From contig JAFDED010000042.1 of assembly GCA_019310535.1 (NCBI GenBank), positions 1 to 56,850 on the forward strand: a stretch of DNA of 56,850 nucleotides. The letters run 5' to 3'. Source of the DNA: Deltaproteobacteria bacterium. Its GTDB lineage: Bacteria > Desulfobacterota > JAFDED01. The number at the start of each line of letters is the position of its first letter. Positions within the stretch are counted from its first letter, which is position 1. The notes beneath the pieces were generated by a model. The model saw only the letters and a program-made list of their open reading frames with translations. It ran no database searches and had not been told where the DNA came from. Positions 19,201 through 25,426 of this stretch are shown piece after piece. The position numbers and the translations under genes are program-made.

Positions 19201-19949
19201 TGTTCTTCCAGGGAGGCGATCTCCCGACATCCGGCTTTATATTGAGCCACCAGAGATCCCATCTCGATTTGCCGTATCTCCTGTCGGATTTTCTTATATA
19301 ATTTGGTCTTTCGCGCCTGGCGCTTCAAAGCGTTAATCTGCCTCTTCAGCTCATTCTCTATGTCGGATACGCGTAGAAGGCTGGCCTGGGTGGTCTCCAT
19401 TCGGCGCAATGCGGCTTCTCTCTGGCTTCTGTAACGAGAAATGCCCGATGCTTCTTCGATAAATGCACGCCGTTCCCCCGGACGCGCATTGATCAGGCTT
19501 TCTACCCTTCCCTGTTCCACGATGGAATAAGCGTTTTTGCCAAGGCCGGTGCCCATGAAAAATTCTATAATATCCCGTCGGCGGCAGCTAACGCCATTGG
19601 TCAGATACTCGCTTTCCCCCGAGCGATAGAGGCGCCGGGTAATCATGATTTCGGTAAAATGTGCAAAAGCCTCGGGGGCATCGCCGTTTTCGTTGGAAAA
19701 AGTCAGATCAACTTCTGCCAGGCCCACGGGCTTTTCCCTTTCTGTTCCGCTGAAAATTACGTCCTCCATAACCCGACCGCGAAGATCCTTGGCGCTCTGT
19801 TCCCCTAAAACCCATCGTATGGCATCAACGATGTTGCTCTTTCCGCAACCGTTTGGTCCCACAATAGCCGTGATGCCGCTGGTAAAATCCAGAAGGGTTC
19901 GATTGCAGAATGATTTAAAGCCTTTGATTTCTAGCTTTTTAATGCGCAT
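16296..19949 (-). CDS. smc: Chromosome segregation ATPase SMC
   Basis: About 1217 aa from ATG 19949 (MRIKKLEIKGFKSF), the canonical SMC start, with GGAGAAGAG upstream. The N-terminal ATPase half has GPNGCGKSNIVDAI. A long coiled coil surrounds a hinge at roughly 510-690 (GVHGLVADIF, then GGISGDGGKG). The C-terminal half has the signature LLSGGEKTLAAVAL and Walker B CLLDEVDASLDD. It works with ScpA/ScpB in chromosome compaction. Full family length, no break seen. Confidence 0.97.
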   Translation of the reverse strand: MRIKKLEIKGFKSFCNRTLLDFTSGITAIVGPNGCGKSNIVDAIRWVLGEQSAKDLRGRVMEDVIFSGTEREKPVGLAEVDLTFSNENGDAPEAFAHFTEIMITRRLYRSGESEYLTNGVSCRRRDIIEFFMGTGLGKNAYSIVEQGRVESLINARPGERRAFIEEASGISRYRSQREAALRRMETTQASLLRVSDIENELKRQINALKRQARKTKLYKKIRQEIRQIEMGSLVAQYKAGCREIASLEEQLQTVRNQEVSLSNALQTEEVILEEARLRILEGERETASIQQQTYDISVQIEKIDNRFSMIDRRLKDLKDTHERQGAELEESVRRLEQDDITAEELRREAKETEDLMLQGRRDLEKFLSQYESHKREMCLLEEELEQIKIERARVEASHVRLEAEWTTGYRRLTEEKEHLEPLAQEMIHLRKEMAEVSQNLDDVTLRIEKGVEVKRRLKERYEQSTEHLEGVLSRYSQISENLDSVRQEVSGKASRLQSLKELEDRFEWFDGGVQEIMRRWKPSQSGNGVHGLVADIFHTEPQFEAALEAALAQMLQSIIIENPHEGVGAIEHLKSRSAGRVCFVPLHPRNKDNDQAFSQIKGNGILGPLMEHVELADPYKSLGRALLSDFVLVKDLPTAMAIWEGQGPMPPMVTLDGEVVTPMGAIWGGISGDGGKGILHRKRDIRELSQEVEALRSSCTAIQQELVVIERQRVEAVQSVECCRDELQREEIGLATAMKDRAAFQDIYGRLTERQQRVSQQQEISRAVIEGLMSEIDEKAKEAKITASRLEDLNIRMEKGSAVVQERRSMVEHLGAEVTRLKVALSAMEQRSQHVQENLVRLEAIRNEGTRKVEKLEEAQKTALSEMSEMVETRGRLEREKDTLVGRQLVIQEELESRRDQLRRDSQELEQREDTCKRLRKELNDLTSQRASQLNLEISKVQINLQHLEERAEERHAVALSQIATNFDTDGINPENARVRLEQLRAELEKIGEVNLLADSELDELQQRHDHLSGQRADLAQAMDDLEKTITRIDRETRQRFMATFQEANRRFGEIFPVLFSGGKGELILTGNGDPLEAGVDLVVQPPGKKLQSISLLSGGEKTLAAVALIFSLFLIKPSPLCLLDEVDASLDDVNIDRFVSLLQKYRGQFQFILVTHNKRTMAIADTLYGVTMEEPGISKLVSVRLNGGKQPGHNGGPKREEPAGRDTVRKEELLQL

Positions 19950-20661
19950 GGCGATTCTCTTCTCCCCACAGGCTTTGCAAACCAACCCCTATCCGTCATC
20001 CCACCATGTTCCATCCTGATGGCGAAAGTAATGGTGCCGACCGCTCAACGTGCAATTTACTCCCTTCTGGTCTGGGAAGACGAATTTTCATGTGTTTCGA
20101 TTGCAGACCTCTGGAGTAAATGGCATTGATTGTAATTTATCAAAAGGTTTTCTAAAATACAAGAAAAAAATACAACAAAGTGTATCTATTTATAATAGAT
20201 ATACAAGATGTTGTGTGATATTTCAATTACCGAAGGCTTAGTGGCCTATTTCATAAATTGTGTTGAACTAAACCGCATCGCGGTGGTTGTTAAGGTTCAA
20301 CACTATCTTTGATAGCTTGGTTAGGGCCTCTGGTGTTCTTGAGCAATTACATATTACCAATTGATTGCTGATTTACCCTGATAATACTATAATTTTTTGA
20401 CGAGATAATCCGGATTTTGTTTCTTGTTATCCTGTTAAAAATTTTTCTTCTTTTCATGTTTTGTTGTCAGCGCGGGTCATGGATATTCTGATGTAAAATC
20501 TGGGTTAAATCAAGAATACACTTGTAGGCATTATTTTTATTGGATTCCCCTCAAGTATGTGCTAAATAATGTAATTTGAACAGTTTTCTATCTGATGACT
20601 TTCTTCATCAGGCAATGATTCCATTTAACCAGCATTCATAGCTTAAAGGTGTGAGGAGAAA
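19950..20661. other. Long AT-rich intergenic region between smc and the DinB-like gene
   Basis: About 700 bases between divergent genes. It holds the inverted-repeat structure at 20260-20315 and a TTTTTTGACGAGATAATCCGG word near 20395 that also occurs in degenerate form near 12112. No convincing protein gene is seen. Confidence 0.5.
20260..20315. repeat. Compound inverted repeat (possible RNA structure or MITE/REP relic)
   Basis: GTGTTGAAC (20260-20268) pairs perfectly with GTTCAACAC (20295-20303). Inside it, ACCGC (20272-20276) pairs with GCGGT (20280-20284). Directly after, CTATC (20303-20307) pairs with GATAG (20311-20315). No T-run follows the large stem, so it is not a standard terminator. 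Confidence 0.5.
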
Positions 20662-21219
20662 ATGAGTGAATTAGTTCAGTTCTCTGGTGAGAAAGCGGAA
20701 GAGATTCGCTCCAAGATCATGGCTTTTACAGCGCAGACCCCGGATATTGTCGAGTCTGTTGCGATGGGTCTTTCGGAAGAAGAGATTCACCTTCGCCCGG
20801 CGGCGAATCAATGGTGCATGGTGGAGTTGGTCTGTCATCTGGCAGATGTGGATCGGCTGGTTATGCGTGAGCGAATCCAATTGATGATGGAAAAGGACCG
20901 TGCTCCCATCCCCCCTCTGGATCCCGATGCGCTGGCTGAAAAGAACAAGTACGATCAGCGCACCTTTGCCGAGGCAATGGCTGAGTTTCGAAACGAGCGA
21001 GCGGAAAGCCTGACGATCATCCCGCAGATAAGGCTTGAGGACTGGAACAGAGTGTGTCTCCACTCACGATTCGGCGAGGTGAGTCTGGGAAACCAAATCG
21101 TTGCCTGGTTTTTACACGATTGCAGCCACCTCAGGCAGTTGCTGAACAGACGCATGCATCTTTTCAGGGGATGGGCCGGCGGCTACGAGACTGGCTATGT
21201 CGATGATCTAAAGCTTTGA
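20662..21219 (+). CDS. DinB-like (four-helix metal-binding) protein
   Basis: 185 aa. Helical throughout, with HLADVDRLVM near residue 60 and HDCSHLRQL near 150; these His residues match the metal site of the DinB/YfiT superfamily. Strong GAGGAG ribosome-binding site. Members are thiol-dependent S-transferases or of unknown function; the activity here cannot be assigned. Its stop overlaps a possible TTG start of the next gene, suggesting coupling. Confidence 0.8.
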   Translation: MSELVQFSGEKAEEIRSKIMAFTAQTPDIVESVAMGLSEEEIHLRPAANQWCMVELVCHLADVDRLVMRERIQLMMEKDRAPIPPLDPDALAEKNKYDQRTFAEAMAEFRNERAESLTIIPQIRLEDWNRVCLHSRFGEVSLGNQIVAWFLHDCSHLRQLLNRRMHLFRGWAGGYETGYVDDLKL

Positions 21220-21239
21220 TTTTGTTCCCGGAGACGGTT

Positions 21240-22151
21240 GTGGATCCGATCTCATGTCTCATGATGCATTGTGTGCCTTATTTGGGGGAGAGGGCTATTT
21301 TCCGGATCCTCCAGTCATCTATACAGGAAGGCGCTGCCCTTGAAAACTTTTTCCGGCAAAGCCAGGACGCATACGAACAGAAGTACGGCCTCCGTCGCCG
21401 ATCCGTGGATTATCTTTTCCATGGTCGGCATCTGATCCATCAGCAGGCACTGCAGCTTTTCGAAGAGCTCGGCTTGCGGGATATTAAAATCCTAACACCT
21501 TGGGATACGGATTATCCTGAGCGATTCTTATCCACTCTGGAGATTCCTCCGCCTCTCCTTTATCTTCGAGGGGACGAAACGCTGCTGTCGCGCCCAACGG
21601 CTGCCGTGGTCGGTTCGACCGGCATCTCCCCTGAGGGGCTGAGCTACGCTCTGGCAGCTGCACGCACTCTTATTGCCGCGGGGTACACGCTGGTGACAAG
21701 CCGTTACAGGAGCGTATATAACCTTTCTTACCAGGCCGGCCTGGAGTCCGCGCGACCAGTCATAGTGGTATGGGACCGTGGAATACTGGCCGAACGCGCC
21801 GATTCACAGTGGAGCCCAAAAAGCAGCGATCTGGAACTTTCCGTTTTCCGCCCTCATGACGCCTGGATCGGACACAAAAGCGCCCGGCGAGACCAACTGA
21901 TTTTTGCCCTCAGCGACGTGGTGGTGGCAGTGGAGCTTCGACCGGGCGGAAAAATTGACCGAGAAAGCCGCCGCTTTCTTCGTCTCGGCCGCCGCGTCCT
22001 GACGGCAACCGAGAGAGGGTCGGATTCATCCCTCCGGCACCTGCTGAACGCAGGCGCCGAGCCCTTCGATCCCACCGACCTACCAGGATCCCTCCTGGGA
22101 GTTCTGGGTGGACCAAAGGACAGGATCAAGTCATCTTCTCGGAAACTATGA
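21240..22151 (+). CDS. Divergent DprA/Smf-like Rossmann protein
   Basis: About 303 aa from GTG 21240, which has CCCGGAG six bases upstream; a TTG at 21216 overlapping the previous stop is the alternative. The middle follows the DprA plan: PPPLLYLRGD, then AAVVGSTGISPEG (usually VGxR) and a second Rossmann strand IVVWDRG. The DprA signature SGxAxGID is replaced by TSRYRSVYN, and the usual RN motif appears as RRDQLIFALSD. True DprA loads RecA on incoming single-stranded DNA. This copy has probably diverged in function. Confidence 0.65.
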   Translation: MDPISCLMMHCVPYLGERAIFRILQSSIQEGAALENFFRQSQDAYEQKYGLRRRSVDYLFHGRHLIHQQALQLFEELGLRDIKILTPWDTDYPERFLSTLEIPPPLLYLRGDETLLSRPTAAVVGSTGISPEGLSYALAAARTLIAAGYTLVTSRYRSVYNLSYQAGLESARPVIVVWDRGILAERADSQWSPKSSDLELSVFRPHDAWIGHKSARRDQLIFALSDVVVAVELRPGGKIDRESRRFLRLGRRVLTATERGSDSSLRHLLNAGAEPFDPTDLPGSLLGVLGGPKDRIKSSSRKL

Positions 22152-22198
22152 GACCTTACAATAACAGCAAAAGGCTCTGAGGTAAAAACGAAAAGAGC

Positions 22199-22227
22199 TT
22201 GACAATCCCGCGGTTATCTGGTACCTA
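22199..22227 (+). promoter_or_regulatory. Sigma70-type promoter for tRNA-Ala
   Basis: TTGACA at 22199-22204, 17-base spacer, TACCTA at 22222-22227, ending 12 bases before the tRNA gene. The -35 matches consensus exactly. Confidence 0.7.
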
Positions 22228-22239
22228 ATTCACGATTGA

Positions 22240-22315
22240 GGGGCTGTAGCTCAACTGGGAGAGCGCATGAATGGCATTCATGAGGTCAGGGGTTCGATCC
22301 CCCTCAGCTCCACCA
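22240..22315 (+). tRNA. tRNA-Ala (GGC)
   Basis: 76 nt with encoded CCA. Acceptor stem GGGGCTG/CAGCTCC, D arm GCTC...GAGC, anticodon stem CATGA/TCATG with loop ATGGCAT (anticodon GGC), and T arm AGGGG-TTCGATC-CCCCT. All four arms pair. A consensus promoter precedes it and a terminator follows. Confidence 0.97.
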
Positions 22316-22325
22316 AGGATGGAAT

Positions 22326-22357
22326 AAAGGGGCACACAAGACGCTGTGTCCCTTTTT
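22326..22357 (+). terminator. Intrinsic terminator after tRNA-Ala
   Basis: Eleven-pair stem AAAGGGGCACA / TGTGTCCCTTT (one G-T pair) with an eight-base loop, running into TTTTT. It lies 11 bases after the tRNA 3' end. Confidence 0.85.
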
Positions 22358-22749
22358 AGCTTTGCCGAATATATGAGATAAAGCAAAAAGAAGGTTACTC
22401 CTTACGTCCATTATAAAATAGTGGAAATGGCGTGTTACCACCCCAGGTTCTGCATCCCAAAACTGTCCTACCGCACAATTTCTTTCAGATATCCCAATAT
22501 CAGATCTATATTATACATTTTTAAATCCAGCGTTTCTCAATACCGATTCTCTGTGCATTAATGCCATCTTGTATCTTTACGGTTGAAAGCAAGGAGAGTA
22601 CTGCCAGTGTAAAGCTGGATTAAGACATCGATTCTATGGGCGTTAAAGGGTAATCGTCCGTAACCGGATCTTAAGGACACAAGCTATTCAGGAGGGCGTT
22701 CGGGGGTCAAAAAGATATCACTGATATCGGATCATCATGCAACACAAAA
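22358..22749. other. Intergenic region between tRNA genes
   Basis: About 390 AT-rich bases. I see no gene; GATATC occurs twice around 22710-22726 but nothing larger is built from it. Confidence 0.4.
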
Positions 22750-22785
22750 TGGCGGAGAGAGAGGGATTCGAACCCTCGGTACACT
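22750..22785 (-). pseudogene. tRNA-Ser 3' fragment
   Basis: On the minus strand the T arm, acceptor 3' strand TCTCTCC, discriminator G and CCA of a tRNA-Ser are present, almost identical to the intact tRNA-Ser 130 bases away. No matching 5' acceptor strand or anticodon arm can be found upstream, so it is not a functional tRNA. It is either a decayed tandem copy or an integration scar. Confidence 0.7.
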
Positions 22786-22879
22786 CCTGGCGAATAACCG
22801 CGGTCGCACGACCATCTTCCAGTTTCCTTTGGGTTTATACTCTTAATTTTATGGAGATAAAAAACGCCTCTCGCACTGT

Positions 22880-22970
22880 TGGCGGAGAGAGAGGGATTCG
22901 AACCCCCGGTGCGAAAGAGTCGCACAGTTGATTTCGAGTCAACCGCCTTCAACCGCTCGGCCATCTCTCC
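22880..22970 (-). tRNA. tRNA-Ser (CGA)
   Basis: About 91 nt with CCA. Acceptor GGAGAGA/TCTCTCC, anticodon loop CTCGAAA (anticodon CGA) on a GTTGA/TCAAC stem, long variable arm GTGCGA/TCGCAC and T arm with GGTTCGAATCC. The long variable arm is diagnostic of a class II tRNA. It lies near tadA, a frequent tRNA-linked neighbour. Confidence 0.96.
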
Positions 22971-22977
22971 ACACATA

Positions 22978-23005
22978 ATTATAGCAGCCATTTACCCGAT
23001 GTCAA
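22978..23005 (-). promoter_or_regulatory. Consensus sigma70 promoter for tRNA-Ser
   Basis: Minus strand: TTGACA (23000-23005), 16-base spacer, TATAAT (22978-22983), seven bases before the tRNA 5' end. Both hexamers are perfect. Confidence 0.85.
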
Positions 23006-23334
23006 GGACTGCCGGGATTTTCATAAATCATGAAATAGTCGACATCTATGTAATCAAAAACCGGGAGTGGTAGATACCGGTACGCCAAATACGGTCAACT
23101 CTCGTCTTTATAGGCTCTTCCGGAACTATATTCCACACAAATTGCAATAAGGGCCAGTCATCCGGATTGACAAAAGAAATTGATAAGTAAAGATCAATAT
23201 TTTTAACTGTATAATGAAAAAAACTAATGTATTAAATTACATATTAACCACTGAAGGCTATTCCACCGTTAACCGGCGCTTATAAAAGCTCCTGAACACA
23301 TTTTACCCAGTCGTTGCCATATGGTGCCAAAGCT
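23006..23334. other. Intergenic region between tRNA-Ser and the tadA unit
   Basis: About 330 AT-rich bases with no convincing gene or hairpin-plus-T-run; it presumably holds the 3' end of the tadA transcript. Confidence 0.4.
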
Positions 23335-23541
23335 CTACAGAGGCATGACCTTCAGGTTTTGAATATCCAGAGTCCTCGGGTTAAGGTGAATCATTTTCTG
23401 AACGGGGAAATCCTCTGGGAGTATGCGCCTGGCAGAAGCGTAAAGTCGGGGTCCAAAATCCTCCGACCAGAAAAGGTCCCCCAGAGAAAACCCCACAATC
23501 ATTACCAAATATTTTCCAAAGAACCCTCTGCGCGGTGTCAT
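23335..23541 (-). CDS. Small hypothetical protein downstream of tadA
   Basis: 68 aa. The ATG directly follows the tadA stop codon with no spacer, and GAGGAA seven bases upstream can serve as a ribosome-binding site. A short hydrophobic stretch (YLVMIVGFSLGDLFW) lies near a basic N-terminus, possibly a membrane anchor. No family recognised. The perfect junction with tadA favours a real gene, but a chance frame is possible. Confidence 0.4.
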   Translation of the reverse strand: MTPRRGFFGKYLVMIVGFSLGDLFWSEDFGPRLYASARRILPEDFPVQKMIHLNPRTLDIQNLKVMPL

Positions 23542-24108
23542 TTATTTTTCCTCTTCTCGCCAGGATTTTAGGATAAAATCACGTTCCGAATGTTCACGGC
23601 GCAAGCAAGAGAAAAAATCTTGCATAATCCGGCGGCATTCCTGCTCTCGCACACCCCGGGTAAGCGCCACGCGATGGTTCAGCCTAGGGTCGTCAGAAAG
23701 ATCGTAGACCGAACCGGCGGCCCCTCCTTTAGGGTCCCCACAGCCGAAGACTACCCGATCTATTCTTGCGAGCAAGATTGCCCCCATGCACATGGGACAC
23801 GGCTCTATTGTGACGTAAAGCGTTGTTCCGGTGAGCCTCCAGTCCCCTTTCTTGCGGGATGCCTCACGAATTGCAAGAATCTCGGCATGTGCGGTGGGAT
23901 CCCCGTCAATTGCTCTACGGTTGTGGGCCTCTGCCAGCACCCGGGGATAATCTCCATCCCAGTCCACCACCACCGATCCAACGGGAACCTCCTGATGTTG
24001 AAAAGCCCTGCGCCCCTGTTCAAGGGCCAGAGACATGAAATGTTCGTCCGCTTGCTCCGGGTTGTTAAAGGCCGAATCAAGGAAGTCTTTATTGTGGGAC
24101 ATCACCAT
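23542..24108 (-). CDS. tadA: tRNA-specific adenosine deaminase TadA
   Basis: 188 aa. Zinc deaminase motifs HAE (His74, Glu76) and PCPMC (Cys104, Cys107), plus the substrate-loop region FGCGDPKGGAAGSV. It converts A34 to inosine in tRNA-Arg(ACG). Slightly longer than E. coli TadA at the N-terminus; ATG 24102 is an alternative start. Confidence 0.95.
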   Translation of the reverse strand: MVMSHNKDFLDSAFNNPEQADEHFMSLALEQGRRAFQHQEVPVGSVVVDWDGDYPRVLAEAHNRRAIDGDPTAHAEILAIREASRKKGDWRLTGTTLYVTIEPCPMCMGAILLARIDRVVFGCGDPKGGAAGSVYDLSDDPRLNHRVALTRGVREQECRRIMQDFFSCLRREHSERDFILKSWREEEK

Positions 24109-24511
24109 TTTTTCTCGAGTTCAATATACTTTGACATCGGGGTTTAATGAACTCTCCCCAGAAAAAGCCGCAAGGTATCACGGTGGTTTTGCTTTACTCC
24201 ATCAATAATGCGGAAAAAATCTTGTTAGATTCCTCCCCGTAGAAAACTAAGTGTAATTTCTTGTTAAAGTTAAAGATGTAATTTTAGCTCTCATTGGTGC
24301 TCATGATTCCCGGAAAGTTTGGAGCATAAGGCATCAAAAAGTAGATTTTCTTCTTAAACTCCAGGAAGTTACAATAGTTTACCCTGACATGGAGAGGGCT
24401 TAATAGGTAATTGACACTTTGAGATATTCAGAGTATACAATAAATCATAAATCAAACAGATACAAGTTTTCCATTGATTAGTAGAATTTTTGAGATACAG
24501 GAGGCGAGGCA
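24109..24511. other. Divergent promoter region between tadA and the response regulator
   Basis: About 400 AT-rich bases. Apart from the promoter at 24411-24439 I see no gene or repeat. Confidence 0.5.
24411..24439 (+). promoter_or_regulatory. Sigma70-type promoter for the first response regulator
   Basis: TTGACA 24411-24416, exact 17-base spacer, TATACA 24434-24439. It is 72 bases before the start codon at 24512. Confidence 0.75.
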
Positions 24512-24886
24512 ATGGCAAAAATACTGGTGGTAGATGATGAGCCCGATGTACAGGAAATGATCAAGGTGGCATTGGAAGGGGCAGGCTATGAAGTGATTGT
24601 GGCTGACAACGGCCGAGAAGGGGTGGATAAAGCCAGGAAAGAGAAACCTGAAGGCATTGTTCTGGACATCATGATGCCCGAGATGGACGGCTTCACGGCC
24701 TGCAAGGAACTGAAAAATGACCCCGACACTGAGAACATCCCTATCCTGATCCTCACAGGCCTGGGTGAAAAGATTTCCAGCACCAGATATGCCCGCAACA
24801 TGGGACTGAGCCTGGAGGCGGATGATTTCCTCGAAAAGCCCGTTGAGCCCGATGAGATGGTCAAACGGCTCAAAGAAATATTGTAG
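24512..24886 (+). CDS. Single-domain response regulator (CheY-like)
   Basis: 124 aa, receiver domain only. Acidic pocket DDE at 8-10, phospho-acceptor Asp52 in VLDIMMPEMDG, ILTG for the switch Thr and EKP with the conserved Lys near 109-111. No output domain, so it acts by protein contact or as a phosphorelay step. It is closely similar in layout to the regulator at 27747-28133, including the shared segment RYA(R/K)xMGLSLEA, so the two look like duplicates flanking the kinase. Confidence 0.92.
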   Translation: MAKILVVDDEPDVQEMIKVALEGAGYEVIVADNGREGVDKARKEKPEGIVLDIMMPEMDGFTACKELKNDPDTENIPILILTGLGEKISSTRYARNMGLSLEADDFLEKPVEPDEMVKRLKEIL

Positions 24887-25426
24887 ATATACAAACCCGG
24901 ACCGTTCCGCTTGCCAGGGAAAACATCTTCATGATCCCCTGAGGATACAATTGATGATTTCTTTGAAGGGGCAGTGCTCCTCATGGTGATCGAGAGTAAT
25001 AGATGCGTGAGAGGAGTGTCGGCCGCTGGTCATTGGATTTTCGGCGACCCGGCATATCGGTGGCTGTGAGTCGAGATAAATTATTGACAACAGCACTGGA
25101 AAATGGTACATAATGTAAAAATAAATTTCAGTGATATTGCCAGCTCGTTGTTACATGTGGCGCAGGAGACACGTGAACCAAAGAACGAGAACAGACAACG
25201 ATCAATGTGTTGTGGGCAGTCGGGGTAATTCCTTTGGGCGAACGGTTTAATCCTCGGCATCATTTACCGAGTCTTTCCAATCGTTTTTAACATGCCCATC
25301 AGGGCCGATGAATTCATTCAATTGAATTTTTTTCAAGAACAGCTTTACAAGAACCTGTCCAGCAGGCCTGCGGGGCATTCGACGTCTTCACAGTCTTCAC
25401 AATTCCGGCAACCCCAGGGAGTCTTG
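24887..25426. other. Long leader/intergenic region before the kinase gene
   Basis: Holds the promoter at 25084-25112 and, after it, a leader of over 300 bases before the preferred start 25427. An in-frame ATG at 25292 exists but lacks a ribosome-binding site, so part of this stretch could be coding. No riboswitch family is recognised. Confidence 0.45.
25084..25112 (+). promoter_or_regulatory. Sigma70-type promoter for the histidine kinase
   Basis: TTGACA 25084-25089, 17-base spacer, TACATA 25107-25112 (CATAAT at 25109 is a shifted alternative). Confidence 0.65.

Noticed and set aside
22751..22830. Possible tRNA-Sec from the GGAAGATGGTCGTG start near the tRNA-Ser fragment
   Set aside because: The first bases resemble E. 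coli selC, but the 5' strand does not pair with TCTCTCC, and no UCA anticodon arm exists.
22707..22991. 94-residue minus-strand frame across the tRNA-Ser region
   Set aside because: It is a translation of the tRNA-Ser gene and its truncated copy (typical GSNPSLSA/GFESLSLR artefact), not a protein gene.
25292..25426. N-terminal extension of the histidine kinase
   Set aside because: ATG 25292 has no ribosome-binding site and the extra residues are low-complexity, while ATG 25427 has GGGAG at good spacing.
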